NCBI RefSeq assembly: GCF_000495855.1 | Contig: NZ_AWGF01000001.1 | Span: forward strand, 666,165 to 730,164 | Direction: 5' to 3' | Length of the DNA: 64,000 bases | Source of the DNA: Asticcacaulis sp. YBE204 | GTDB taxonomy: Bacteria; Pseudomonadota; Alphaproteobacteria; Caulobacterales; Caulobacteraceae | Part shown: piece by piece, positions 43,440 to 52,733 of the stretch | Position numbering within the stretch: position 1 is the stretch's first letter | Layout: each line of letters opens with the position of its first letter | Made by a program: the position numbers and the translations under genes | The notes under the pieces: generated by a model | Told to the model about the DNA's origin: nothing | Databases searched by the model: none | The model's input: only the letters and a program-made list of their open reading frames with translations

Positions 43440-44810
43440 ATGAGACTTTTGGTTGTCGGACGACTGAGCGGTCAGCTCTCTGCGGCGGTGAAGATGGCGA
43501 TGGATACGGGGGCCAAGGTCGCCCACGTCGATACCATCGCGCAGGCCACCGAAGCCCTGCGCAAGGGGCAGGGCGCGGACCTTTTGATGGTCGATTATGA
43601 ACTGGATATCGCGGGCCTGATCGAGGCCAATGAGCGCGAACGCATCCATGTGCAGATCGTCGCCTGCGGCGTCAATCCCGATCCGCGCAAGGCCGCCTAC
43701 GCCATTTCGCAAGGCGCGAAGGAGTTCATCCCGCTGCCGCCCGATGCCGAACTGATCGCCGCCGTGCTGGCCGCCGTATCGGACGATTCGCGCCCGCTGG
43801 TCACCCACGACCCGGCCATGCAGGCGGTGCTGAAACTGGCCGATCAGGTGGCAGGGTCCGACGCCTCGATCATGATCACCGGCGAAAGCGGCGTCGGTAA
43901 GGAAGTCATGGCGCGCTACCTGCACGAAAAGTCGAAGCGCGCGCAAAAGCCGTTCATCTCGGTCAACTGCGCCGCCATCCCCGACAACCTGCTGGAATCG
44001 GAGCTGTTCGGTCACGAAAAAGGCGCTTTCACCGGGGCCATGGCCCGCCGCGTCGGCAAGTTCGAAGAGGCCGATGGCGGTACGCTGCTGCTCGACGAAA
44101 TCTCGGAAATGGACGCCCGCTTGCAGGCCAAGCTGCTGCGCGCCCTTCAGGAACGCGTCATCGACCGCGTCGGCGGCACCAAGCCCGTACCGGTCAATAT
44201 CCGCGTGCTGGCGACGTCGAACCGCAATCTGGTTCAGGCCGTCAAGGACGGCGTCTTCCGCGAAGACCTGCTCTACCGCCTCAACGTCATCAATCTGGCT
44301 ATCCCGCCGCTGCGTGAGCGTCCGGCGGATATTCTGGTCCTGTCGGAATTCTTCGCCAAGAAATATGCCGAGGCCAACGGCCTGCCGCTCAAGCCGATCT
44401 CGACCGAGGCCAAGCGCCGTCTTCAGGCGCACGGCTGGCCGGGCAATGTGCGCGAGCTGGAAAACGCCATGCACCGCGCCGTCCTGCTGTCGCCGGGGGC
44501 CGAAGTCGATGCCGAGGCCATCCGCCTGCCGGACGGTCAGCCGCTCAATCCGGTCGCGCCCATCGGTATGGACTATATCAACCACGCCGCTCAGGCCTCG
44601 ATCAGCGCCGCCCGCACCTTCGTCGGTTCGACCGTGGCCGAGGTCGAGCAGAAGCTGATCCTCGATACGCTGTCGCACTGCCTCGGCAACCGGACCCATG
44701 CGGCCAATATCCTCGGCATCTCGATCCGGACGCTGCGCAACAAGTTGAACGAATATACGGCAGCGGGTTTGAGCGTGCCCGCGCCGCAGTCGGGGGCTTC
44801 GGCGGCTTAA
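43440..44810 (+). CDS. flbD: Sigma-54 transcriptional activator FlbD
   Basis: 456 residues. The N-terminal part (MRLLVVGRLSGQLSAAVKMA) is a degenerate receiver domain. The AAA+ domain has Walker A GESGVGKE, the sigma-54-contacting GAFTGA, and LLLDEISEMD (Walker B). The Fis-type helix-turn-helix is HAANILGISIRTLRNKLNEY at the end. In Caulobacter FlbD activates late flagellar promoters and represses fliF. It closes the fliF operon, 11 bases after fliN. Likely targets here are the sites at 34475-34786. Confidence 0.94.
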   Translation: MRLLVVGRLSGQLSAAVKMAMDTGAKVAHVDTIAQATEALRKGQGADLLMVDYELDIAGLIEANERERIHVQIVACGVNPDPRKAAYAISQGAKEFIPLPPDAELIAAVLAAVSDDSRPLVTHDPAMQAVLKLADQVAGSDASIMITGESGVGKEVMARYLHEKSKRAQKPFISVNCAAIPDNLLESELFGHEKGAFTGAMARRVGKFEEADGGTLLLDEISEMDARLQAKLLRALQERVIDRVGGTKPVPVNIRVLATSNRNLVQAVKDGVFREDLLYRLNVINLAIPPLRERPADILVLSEFFAKKYAEANGLPLKPISTEAKRRLQAHGWPGNVRELENAMHRAVLLSPGAEVDAEAIRLPDGQPLNPVAPIGMDYINHAAQASISAARTFVGSTVAEVEQKLILDTLSHCLGNRTHAANILGISIRTLRNKLNEYTAAGLSVPAPQSGASAA

Positions 44811-44875
44811 AGTGCATTACAAAAAGTGTGCAGCGGTTTTTGGATTAAATGCACGACTGAAAAGAGATTAAGACT

Positions 44876-44895
44876 CCGGGGCCAGTTGGCCCCGG
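44876..44895. terminator. Hairpin after flbD
   Basis: CCGGGGCCA and TGGCCCCGG form a perfect palindrome with only GT between. No T run follows, so termination is possible but unproven. Confidence 0.35.
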
Positions 44896-44957
44896 ACCCC
44901 GTAACCGGGAGCGCGTGGCCGTCATGGGTGCAGGGGCCATGTCCCTGCGCTTGCCTT

Positions 44958-46403
44958 TTACCCTTTCACCGGCATGGGCACCGGGCCGTCGTGTCCCGGC
45001 ATGGCGGGCATTTCGGGCCTTTCCAGCCCGCTGATCAGGCTGTCGATACGCACCGGCTGGCCGGTTTCGAAACAGCGATTGGCGGCGGCACCGATCAGGA
45101 TCGAGGCAGCCCCCCCGCGTTCGTCCGCCGCGCGCATCAGCGGATCGGCCGGAGCCGCCGGATTGAACAGATCGTTCAGCATCACCGCATCGCCGCCGCC
45201 GTGACTGCCCGCGCCGGTGCGTAGCGGAATGATCTGCGCCGCCTGACGCAGCGGGATGAGGCGGATGACGCCGCGCTCGGTTTCGCTTTGCGGCGCGCCT
45301 GACCCGGCGGTGGTCGCCTGTTCGTTCAGCGAATGCTCCAGCCGCCCTTTGGTGCCGTTGAAGGCGATATTATAGCCTTCCCAGGCATTGAAGGCATTGA
45401 GGCTATAGTTCAGGGTCGCGCCACCGCCATAGCTGACCGTGACATTCATCGTGTCCTCGATATTGATGTCGGGGCGCCAGACGCAGCGGTCGCGGAAATA
45501 TCCGTCGTATTTTTCATTGTCGAGATAGAGCGCCTTTAGTCCGGCATCGGCAGCCAGATCCAGATGGAAGCTGCACGCCGCCTTTTCCGGACAGGTCAGG
45601 CAGCGCTCGTGCGGTCCGGACAGTCCCATCCGGCGGGCCATCTGCGGGGTATAGAAGTCGCGCTTGCCGACCGCCGTGACCGAGACCGGCATATCGGACA
45701 ACCACCAGTTGACAAGGTCGAAATGGTGCGTCGCCTTATGCACCATCAGCCCGCCGGATATGGCCTTGTTGGAATGCCAGCGGCGGAAATAGTCGGCGCC
45801 GTGCGAGGTGTTGAGCAGCCACTGAAAATCGACCGACAGGATGTCGCCGATCGCGCCACTCATCAGCAACTCCTTGATCTGGCTGCGGAAGGGCGCATAG
45901 CGATAGTTGAAGGTGACGCGGATATGGCGGCCGGTGCGCTTGACGGCATCGAGGATTTTCTGGGCCTTGGCAGCGTCCGTCGTCATCGGCTTTTCCGTCA
46001 CGACATCCAGCCCGGCCTCCAGCGCCTTGAGGATATAGTCGACATGATAGGCGTCCGGCGTGGTGACGATGACCGCATCGGGTTTGGTTTCGCGCACCAT
46101 CTTATCGAAATCGTTGGCCAGATAGACGCCGGGGACGGGCGCGCCCGCGCTTTTGGCCCGCGCGGCGACGTAGGCCAGACGACCCGGATTGGTGTCGCAT
46201 ACGGCGACCAGCTGATTGTGATCCTTGTGCGCGCCCCAGATGGCCGTCTGGAACATGCGGGCGCGGCTGCCGCAGCCGACAATGGCGTAGCGTTTGCGTG
46301 TATCGGCGGCGTGGGCGTTTGATGTTGTGGCGGCGAGCAGACCGGCGGCGGCACCGGACAGCACGGCCCGGCGACCCGGACCTTTGGCGGGGTGATGTGT
46401 CAT
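44958..46403 (-). CDS. Secreted Gfo/Idh/MocA-family oxidoreductase
   Basis: 481 residues from the ATG at 46403 (GAGGAAA upstream). The N-terminus carries a Tat signal (GPGRRAVLSGAAAGLLAATT). A Rossmann fold follows with KRYAIVGCGSRARMF, and the family motif VTEKPMTTDAAKAQKIL contains the EKP dinucleotide/catalytic Lys. These enzymes oxidise or isomerise sugars with a tightly bound NAD(P). A Cys-rich stretch (ERCLTCPEKAAC) is unusual. It lies antisense between flbD and flhA, so it splits the flagellar block and is functionally foreign to it. Confidence 0.88.
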   Translation of the reverse strand: MTHHPAKGPGRRAVLSGAAAGLLAATTSNAHAADTRKRYAIVGCGSRARMFQTAIWGAHKDHNQLVAVCDTNPGRLAYVAARAKSAGAPVPGVYLANDFDKMVRETKPDAVIVTTPDAYHVDYILKALEAGLDVVTEKPMTTDAAKAQKILDAVKRTGRHIRVTFNYRYAPFRSQIKELLMSGAIGDILSVDFQWLLNTSHGADYFRRWHSNKAISGGLMVHKATHHFDLVNWWLSDMPVSVTAVGKRDFYTPQMARRMGLSGPHERCLTCPEKAACSFHLDLAADAGLKALYLDNEKYDGYFRDRCVWRPDINIEDTMNVTVSYGGGATLNYSLNAFNAWEGYNIAFNGTKGRLEHSLNEQATTAGSGAPQSETERGVIRLIPLRQAAQIIPLRTGAGSHGGGDAVMLNDLFNPAAPADPLMRAADERGGAASILIGAAANRCFETGQPVRIDSLISGLERPEMPAMPGHDGPVPMPVKG

Positions 46404-46475
46404 AGGGTTTCCTCGGTATATATTATGGTTGGCTATTACATACCGCCGAATTCCCCGTCTGACCACAGGCTCTTC

Positions 46476-46489
46476 TTAACCGGCCTTAA
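46476..46489. promoter_or_regulatory. TTAA-N6-TTAA site before flhA
   Basis: TTAACCGGCCTTAA lies about 85-100 bp before the flhA start, the place of a CtrA box in early flagellar promoters. Confidence 0.5.
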
Positions 46490-46572
46490 CGCTTTCTTCA
46501 CCACGCAGCGGGTAAATTTTGCCTAGCTGTGACTATGCGTCATCGGCGCGTAAAGGTTGCGGGAGAGCGTTC

Positions 46573-48687
46573 TTGGCTGAGGCGGCAGCGGCAAATTCGG
46601 GCATGGCCCCCTTCAAGCTGTCCGAAATCGCGGGCTGGCTGAAGCGCGGCGAAGTCGTCATGGCCGTCGGCGTCATGATGATCATCGTCTTTCTGATCAT
46701 CCCCATCCCGTCGATGCTGCTCGACGTGCTGCTGTCGCTGTCGATCGTGACCTCGGTCCTGATCCTGATGACCTCGATCCTGATCCAGAAGCCGCTGGAA
46801 TTTTCATCTTTTCCGACCGTTCTGCTGATCACCACCCTGTTCCGGCTGGCGCTGAACGTCGCTTCGACGCGCCTGATCCTCGGTCACGGTCACGAAGGCC
46901 ACGCCGCTGCCGGTGCGACGATTCAGGCCTTCGGCAACCTGATCATGCAGGGCAATTTCATCATCGGGCTGATCATTTTTGCGATCTTCATCCTGATCAA
47001 CTTCGTGGTCATCACCAAGGGGTCTGGCCGTATCGCCGAAGTGGCGGCACGCTTCACCCTCGATTCCATGCCTGGCAAGCAGATGGCCATCGACGCCGAC
47101 CTGTCGGCGGGCATCATCGACATGGAAGAGGCCAAGCGTAAACGTAAGGAAGTCGAGCAGGAGTCGAGCTTCTTCGGCGCCATGGACGGTGCCTCGAAGT
47201 TCGTGCGCGGCGACGCGGTCGCGGGCCTGATCATCACCGCCATCAATATCATCGGCGGCATCCTGATCGGTATCCTGAACCACCAGATGCCGGCGGGCGA
47301 AGCGGCCTCGACCTATATCCAGTTGACCGTCGGCGACGGCCTCGTGACGCAGATCCCGGCCCTGATCATCTCGATGGGCGCGGGCTTTCTGGTGTCCAAG
47401 GCGGGCGTCGACGGTTCCGCCGACAAGGCGCTGGTGGCGCAGCTGGCGACCAACCCCGTCGTGCTCGGCATGGTTTCGGCCTCGGCGGGCGTGCTGGGTC
47501 TGGTGCCGGGGATGCCGATCCTGCCGTTCGCGGTCATCGCCATCGGGGCAGGGTTCCTCGCCTTCCGGCTGGGGCGAAAGCCGAAACCACCGACCCCCGC
47601 CGAGGTGGCCGCCGCCAATGCTGCGGCTACCGCCGCAGCCGCCCCGCCCGAAGAAGAAACCATGGCCGCGACGCTCGCCATCGACGACGTTAAGGTCGAG
47701 CTGGGGCTCGGCCTTCTCGGTCTGATCAACGACAACGAAGGCCGCAAGCTGACCGACCAGATCAAGGCCCTGCGCCGAACTCTGGCGCAGGAATACGGCT
47801 TCGTCATGCCGTTCGTGCGTCTGATGGACAATATGCGTCTGGCCCATCAGGGCTATACGATCCGCCTCAAGGAAATGGAAGCCGGGGCGGGCGAAGTGCG
47901 TCTGGGCCATTTGATGGCGATGGACCCGTCGGGTCGTCAGGTCGAACTGCCCGGCGAGCATATGAAGGAACCGGCCTTCGGGATTCCGGCGACCTGGATC
48001 GACAACGCCCTGCGCGAAGAAGCGACCTTCATGGGCTATACGATCGTCGATCCGGCGACGGTCATCACTACGCACCTGACCGAACTGCTCAAGGACAATA
48101 TGTCCGAACTGCTGTCCTATTCCGAGGTCGCCAAGCTGCTGAAAGACGCCCCGGAAGGCCAGAAGAAGCTGATCGACGACCTGATCCCGTCGGTGGTGAC
48201 GGTGGCGACGCTACAGCGCGTCTTGCAGGCTTTGCTGAAAGAGCGCGTCTCGATCCGCGACCTGCCCGCCATCCTCGAAGGCCTCGGTGAAATTGCCCCG
48301 CACACCAAGTCGGTGACGCACATGGTCGAGCACGTGCGCGGGCGTCTGGGGCGCCAACTGTGCTGGCAGAACCGTTCCGAAGACGGGGCCCTGCCGATCG
48401 TCACCCTGTCGAACGACTGGGAAAACGCCTTTGCCGGGTCGCTGGTCGGCGCGGGCGAAGAGCGGCAACTGTCGATGGCCCCGTCTCAGCTTCAGGACTT
48501 CATCCGCGCGGTGCGCGACACCTTCGAGCGCGTCTCGATGAACGGTGAGGTCGCGGTGCTTTTGACCAGTCCCGGCATCCGGCCCTATGTGCGCTCGATC
48601 GTCGAGCGCTTCCGCGGCAATACGACGGTGATGAGCCAGAACGAAATCCACGCCAAGGTGCGTTTGCGGACCGTGGGGCAGGTGTAA
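46573..48687 (+). CDS. flhA: Flagellar export gate protein FlhA
   Basis: 704 residues counted from a TTG at 46573, chosen because GGGAGAG lies six bases upstream; an ATG at 46603 is the alternative. Six to eight membrane helices fill the N-terminal half, with the conserved FHIPEP-region segment (DSMPGKQMAIDADLSAGIID). A cytosolic linker follows, then the four-subdomain C-terminal part that docks export chaperones (VVTVATLQRVLQALLKERVS). It forms the export-gate nonamer. It is on the plus strand, separated from flbD by the oxidoreductase. Confidence 0.95.
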   Translation: MAEAAAANSGMAPFKLSEIAGWLKRGEVVMAVGVMMIIVFLIIPIPSMLLDVLLSLSIVTSVLILMTSILIQKPLEFSSFPTVLLITTLFRLALNVASTRLILGHGHEGHAAAGATIQAFGNLIMQGNFIIGLIIFAIFILINFVVITKGSGRIAEVAARFTLDSMPGKQMAIDADLSAGIIDMEEAKRKRKEVEQESSFFGAMDGASKFVRGDAVAGLIITAINIIGGILIGILNHQMPAGEAASTYIQLTVGDGLVTQIPALIISMGAGFLVSKAGVDGSADKALVAQLATNPVVLGMVSASAGVLGLVPGMPILPFAVIAIGAGFLAFRLGRKPKPPTPAEVAAANAAATAAAAPPEEETMAATLAIDDVKVELGLGLLGLINDNEGRKLTDQIKALRRTLAQEYGFVMPFVRLMDNMRLAHQGYTIRLKEMEAGAGEVRLGHLMAMDPSGRQVELPGEHMKEPAFGIPATWIDNALREEATFMGYTIVDPATVITTHLTELLKDNMSELLSYSEVAKLLKDAPEGQKKLIDDLIPSVVTVATLQRVLQALLKERVSIRDLPAILEGLGEIAPHTKSVTHMVEHVRGRLGRQLCWQNRSEDGALPIVTLSNDWENAFAGSLVGAGEERQLSMAPSQLQDFIRAVRDTFERVSMNGEVAVLLTSPGIRPYVRSIVERFRGNTTVMSQNEIHAKVRLRTVGQV

Positions 48688-48698
48688 GGCGAACACAT

Positions 48699-49004
48699 AT
48701 GCAACCGGACAGAGCCTTTCCCTTCTTTGGTACGGCGTCGATATTCTTCGCCGTCATCAACGATTTTGTGCCGCTGAAGTGTGTACTGTTTGTTGTTGGC
48801 GTGATCCTGCTAGGTATTTTTCTGCTTCGGCTGTGTCCGCGTTGCAGGCTTAATGTAAATGTGAGTGGAGATGTGCCGAGTTGGAAGCCGATATCGTCCA
48901 CCTGCATTCGCTGCGGTCGGAACCGTAAAGGCGTTTGGCCGCTGCAATTTGTGTTTAAACCTGAACCCTGGGACGGCGTTCGAAAAGATAAGCCGTCTGA
49001 ATAG
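48699..49004 (+). CDS. Small membrane protein with two CxxC motifs
   Basis: 101 residues. One or two hydrophobic stretches (about 8-43, VLFVVGVILLGIFLLRL) are followed by CPRC and then CIRC, a possible zinc-ribbon knuckle pair. AAGG lies nine bases before the ATG, and the gene starts 11 bases after flhA. I do not recognise it. Its lower GC than its neighbours and lack of a family make it a tentative gene. Confidence 0.5.
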   Translation: MQPDRAFPFFGTASIFFAVINDFVPLKCVLFVVGVILLGIFLLRLCPRCRLNVNVSGDVPSWKPISSTCIRCGRNRKGVWPLQFVFKPEPWDGVRKDKPSE

Positions 49005-49112
49005 GGGATAAAACGCCCCTTATCTCCTTAACGATTCTCGGGTATCACTTGACAAAAGAGGCCGTTTTCCGGCTTTAGGACCAAAACGCATCGGCGTTTC
49101 AAAGGAACCAAC

Positions 49113-49610
49113 ATGGGCGGCCTCATCAAGACAGCGTTCGGCAGCAGCAAGCCTAAGGACATCTTTCAGGGTATCCTGACCTTCGACCGCCTGCTGACCA
49201 AGCCGGTCATTCACCTGATCTACTGGGCCGGACTGGCGCTTCTGGTGCTGGGTCTGTTCGCCGTCGTCGGCGGCACGATCGGCATCGCCTTCAAGGAAGA
49301 AATGCCGTGGGGCCTGTTCCTGGCCCTGCCGTTCCTGATCGGCGGGCTGGTGTTTTTGCTGGCGGCGCTGCTGCTGTGGCGTTCGTTCTGCGAGCTTTAT
49401 GTGGCGCTGTTCCGTATTGCGGAAGACCTGCGTTTCCTGCGCACCGCCGCCGAACAGGGGCAAGGCGCGCTCGCGCCAGCCCCGGTCGCGAATCCGACGT
49501 TTCAGGCACCTGTGCCCGACACGACTGGCACGCATCTGTCGGCGGACGACGCCAAGGTCGGCGACGCGCTGGACAACCCGTTCTTTCCGGGCCGTCGGAT
49601 TGTAGATTGA
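49113..49610 (+). CDS. DUF4282-type membrane protein
   Basis: 165 residues. Two membrane helices (about 37-59, IYWAGLALLVLGLFAVVGGT, and 68-88, LFLALPFLIGGLVFLLAALL) are followed by FCELYVALFRIAEDL, the conserved end of the DUF4282 domain, and a disordered C-terminal tail. The N-terminal FDRLLTKPVIHLIYW also fits. The function is unknown. Confidence 0.72.
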   Translation: MGGLIKTAFGSSKPKDIFQGILTFDRLLTKPVIHLIYWAGLALLVLGLFAVVGGTIGIAFKEEMPWGLFLALPFLIGGLVFLLAALLLWRSFCELYVALFRIAEDLRFLRTAAEQGQGALAPAPVANPTFQAPVPDTTGTHLSADDAKVGDALDNPFFPGRRIVD

Positions 49611-49632
49611 TAACCTCCGATGTAGCCGATTA

Positions 49633-49805
49633 AACGCCCTCCTCCCTGCTTTGCGGGGAGGTGGCAGCGAGCGAAGCGAAGCTGACGGAGGGGTATTTCG
49701 GACGTCTCAGCGCACTTTCTCGTCGGAGGTATGCCCTCCCGTCATTCTCGCAAGCTCGAATGCCACGGCACGGGCCGCCCCGCCTCCCGCAAGCAGGAGG
49801 GAGAG
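49633..49805. repeat. Palindromic intergenic element, type B, copy 3
   Basis: It begins with the same 16 bases (AACGCCCTCCTCCCTG) as the element at 42262 and continues GGGGAGGTGGCAGCGAGCG and GCTGACGGAGGGG. The right arm has diverged (GCAGGAGGGAGAGAGC). It lies between two convergent genes. Confidence 0.8.
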
Positions 49806-49808
49806 AGC

Positions 49809-50855
49809 TTAACGCAGCGCCTTCACAAACGCTTGCCCCAGCGGCTTGAGCGCGCCGGTGTCATCGAACAGCAGAGGCTCGTCGGCCAGCAAGCCCTTCT
49901 GGTCGCGGTTATACCACGAATCCTTGTCGCGCAGGCCCCAGATGGTGATGCCGAACTGCTGTGCCACGGGCAGAGACAACCACGCCTCGGCCAGTTCCTC
50001 GATCTGACGCATTTGCTGCGCGCGATAACTCCTGAAATCGAGCGCGTTTTTGGCCGCTTCTTTCAGGCTGACATCGACTTCCGACACGTGGATTTTCAAC
50101 CCCGTCGCCGCCAGATCGCGCAGGGTCGCCTTCAACGCGCCGGGCTCTAAAGCCGCGGAAATATGGGTCTGCGTTCCCAGCACGTGCAGCGGTACGCCGC
50201 GCTTTTGCATATCGTCGACCAGCTTCAGAAACTGTTTCCGTTTGGCCGGGGTGTGTTCCAGATTATAGTCGTTCAGCGCCAGCGGACAGGCCGGATCGGC
50301 CTCATGCGCGGCCTGATAGGCGATGTCGATATAGTAGTCGCCCAGCACGTCGCGCCACAGGCAATCGCGCAGACCCGACCCGTCGTCGAGGATCGGCTCA
50401 TTGACGACGTCCCAGCCGTCGAACTGACCTTTATAGCGCCCGACCACGGCGTGCACATAGGCGCGATAGGCGGCTTCGAAACGCGTCTTGTCGTCGCGCA
50501 AATTCTGGAAATAGGCCCCGTCCTGCGCGTACCACACCAGCGCGTGACCGAAGAGACCCTGACGGTTCAGTTTCGCCTGACGCAGCAGGCGGTCGGGGGC
50601 CTCAAACCGGTGGGAGCCGTCGGGCTGAAGGATATATTCCATCTTCATTTCCCATTCCGGCGTCAGGCGGTCGAAATGGGTGGCGGTGAGGGCCTGCCAC
50701 TGAGGATCGGCAAACTCCGCCGTCATGGCGGCAACGCCCAGCGGTGCGGTCAGGAAGGATTTGAGAGGAGCGGCATCCGTCGTGGCCGCTTCGCCGGTAC
50801 AGGCCGATAAGATCGCCGCCGACAATCCGGTAAGGGCGGTCCTGCGGTCGATCAT
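49809..50855 (-). CDS. GH10 endo-1,4-beta-xylanase, lipoprotein/Tat-exported
   Basis: 348 residues. The N-terminus MIDRRTALTGLSAAILSAC has a twin-arginine-like pair and a lipobox (Cys19). The GH10 barrel has His104 in GHALVW, the acid/base Glu153 in WDVVNEP, and the nucleophile Glu259 in IHVSEVDV, then WGLRDKDSW. It cleaves xylan backbones. The ATG lies three bases after the fliJ stop on the same strand, so it appears to be the third gene of the fliI-fliJ transcript, an odd place for a xylanase. Confidence 0.93.
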   Translation of the reverse strand: MIDRRTALTGLSAAILSACTGEAATTDAAPLKSFLTAPLGVAAMTAEFADPQWQALTATHFDRLTPEWEMKMEYILQPDGSHRFEAPDRLLRQAKLNRQGLFGHALVWYAQDGAYFQNLRDDKTRFEAAYRAYVHAVVGRYKGQFDGWDVVNEPILDDGSGLRDCLWRDVLGDYYIDIAYQAAHEADPACPLALNDYNLEHTPAKRKQFLKLVDDMQKRGVPLHVLGTQTHISAALEPGALKATLRDLAATGLKIHVSEVDVSLKEAAKNALDFRSYRAQQMRQIEELAEAWLSLPVAQQFGITIWGLRDKDSWYNRDQKGLLADEPLLFDDTGALKPLGQAFVKALR

Positions 50856-50858
50856 GAC

Positions 50859-51272
50859 TTACCCGGCTTTTTTGAAGCGCAGGGCGGCTTCGTCCATGGC
50901 GGCGTTTTCGCGCTTGAGGTCGGCGGCGACGCGCGACAGGCGGGTGACTTCGGCGACGTGCTCGAACTTCTTCAGTTCCTCGAACGCGCTGGTCAGTTCG
51001 TCACGGATACCGGCCTCTTCGTGGGCGACCAGTTCCAGATCGGAGACCGCCTGCTGACGACGCAGGGTCCAGCCCATCTTATAGGCCGGCATGTGCTGGG
51101 TGATCAGGATGTCTTCGGAGGCGCGGGCGATTTCAAGCTGAAGCTCGGCATCGAGCGTGGCGATCTTCATTTCCATGTGCGTGCGGCGGACACCAACTTC
51201 GGCGAGGCGCTTTTGCAGGGTCTCGACCTCGAAGGTCGAAATACGGATCAGAGACTTTACCCACTTGGCCAT
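50859..51272 (-). CDS. fliJ: Flagellar FliJ protein
   Basis: 137 residues, nearly all helical coiled-coil (RISTFEVETLQKRLAEVGVR, then LTSAFEELKKFEHVAEVTRL), as expected for FliJ, the stalk-like partner of the FliI ATPase. It starts 15 bases after fliI. The ATG at 51272 is preferred over a GTG four codons upstream. Confidence 0.85.
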   Translation of the reverse strand: MAKWVKSLIRISTFEVETLQKRLAEVGVRRTHMEMKIATLDAELQLEIARASEDILITQHMPAYKMGWTLRRQQAVSDLELVAHEEAGIRDELTSAFEELKKFEHVAEVTRLSRVAADLKRENAAMDEAALRFKKAG

Positions 51273-51287
51273 GACGCTTCTCACACA

Positions 51288-52628
51288 TTAATCAGAAGCT
51301 AAAATCTGAGCCAAAAGAGTAAAGGAGTCGTCAAGACTGGTCGCCTCATCAGGGGATTGCGTTAAAAATTCCTCGATGTGCGGATTGAGGTCGATGGCGC
51401 GGTCGACCAGCGGATCGGCACCCGTGCGATAAGCCCCGATGCGGATCAGTTCTTCCATGTTCGAATAGGCCGACATGACCGCGCGGGCGTTTTTGACGAC
51501 GCCGCGTTCGGGGATGGTCTGACACCCCGGCATGGTCCGGCTGATGCTTTTCAGCACGTCGATGGCGGGGAAACGCCCGCGTTCGGCGATGCTTCGGCTC
51601 ATCACGATGTGACCATCCAGAATACCGCGCACGGCGTCGGCGATAGGCTCGTTATGGTCGTCGCCGTCCACCAGAACCGTGAACAGGCCGGTAATCGGTC
51701 CCGTCTGCGTGCCGTCTTCGCGCATCGGTCCGGGACCGGCGCGCTCCAGCAGTTTCGGCAGTTCGGCGAAGCAGGTGGGCGTATAGCCCTTGGTCGTCGG
51801 CGGCTCGCCGGTGGCCAGACCGATCTCGCGTTGGGCCATGGCGAAACGCGTCACCGAGTCCATCAGGCACAGGACTTCCAGCCCCTGATCGCGCAGATAT
51901 TCCGACAGGGCCAGCGTCATATAGGCGGCCTGACGGCGTTTCAGGGCGGGTTCGTCCGATGTCGCGACGACGACGATGGCGCGCGCGATCCCAGCCTCGC
52001 CAAGGGTTTCTTCGACGAATTCGCGTACTTCGCGACCGCGTTCGCCGATCAGACCGACCACGACCGCATCGCAGGCCGCTTCGCGCGCCAGCATCGACAG
52101 CAGCACCGATTTGCCGACGCCCGAACCGGCAAACACGCCGAGGCGCTGCCCGCGGCAGCAGGTGGTAAAGACGTTCATCGCCCGCACGCCGAGGTCGAGC
52201 CGTTCACCGACGCGGGCGCGCGAATGGGCGGGCGGCGGCGCGGCCTTGAGCGGGTAGCCGATCCCGCCCTTGGGTAGCGGCCCCAGACCGTCGATAGGAT
52301 CGCCGAACGAGTCGATGATCCGCCCCAGCCACGCCGTGGTCGGATAGACCTTGGCCCCTTCGTTCGAGATACGGATTTCGGCCCCCGGTGCCACGCCTTC
52401 GACGGGACCGAACGGCATCATCAATGCACGGTCTTCGCGGAAGCCGACGACTTCGACGGGCAGGGGCGTCTGATGGCGGCGGATGATCTCGCAGCGCGAG
52501 CCGACCTCCATGAACGACATGCCGCCCTTGGCTTCGATGAGGAGGCCGTTGACGACGGCCACGCGGCCAAAGACCTGCATGGGCTCGATATCGGCGGCGG
52601 TTTTGAGAAGGTCCTGCATGGCTGCCAT
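51288..52628 (-). CDS. fliI: Flagellar export ATPase FliI
   Basis: 446 residues. Walker [15 protein letters not shown] near 170, the catalytic [15 protein letters not shown], and the ATPase signature segment [15 protein letters not shown] identify the type III export ATPase. It unfolds and delivers flagellar cargo to FlhA. It starts the operon fliI-fliJ-GH10. A TTAA-type box lies just upstream at 52645. Confidence 0.95.
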   Translation of the reverse strand: MAAMQDLLKTAADIEPMQVFGRVAVVNGLLIEAKGGMSFMEVGSRCEIIRRHQTPLPVEVVGFREDRALMMPFGPVEGVAPGAEIRISNEGAKVYPTTAWLGRIIDSFGDPIDGLGPLPKGGIGYPLKAAPPPAHSRARVGERLDLGVRAMNVFTTCCRGQRLGVFAGSGVGKSVLLSMLAREAACDAVVVGLIGERGREVREFVEETLGEAGIARAIVVVATSDEPALKRRQAAYMTLALSEYLRDQGLEVLCLMDSVTRFAMAQREIGLATGEPPTTKGYTPTCFAELPKLLERAGPGPMREDGTQTGPITGLFTVLVDGDDHNEPIADAVRGILDGHIVMSRSIAERGRFPAIDVLKSISRTMPGCQTIPERGVVKNARAVMSAYSNMEELIRIGAYRTGADPLVDRAIDLNPHIEEFLTQSPDEATSLDDSFTLLAQILASD

Positions 52629-52644
52629 TATGGTGAATGACGGC

Positions 52645-52658
52645 TTAAGAAAGGTTAA
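52645..52658. promoter_or_regulatory. TTAA-N6-TTAA site before fliI
   Basis: TTAAGAAAGGTTAA lies 17 bp before the fliI start, a CtrA-box-like pair in the divergent gap with the DUF1877 gene. Confidence 0.5.
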
Positions 52659-52733
52659 CGGCGGGTCGATATTGGCATCTTGCCTTTTACCGGCTTCCTT
52701 TTAAGTTGTGTCGTCAAAAAGGGGGTAATCGAT

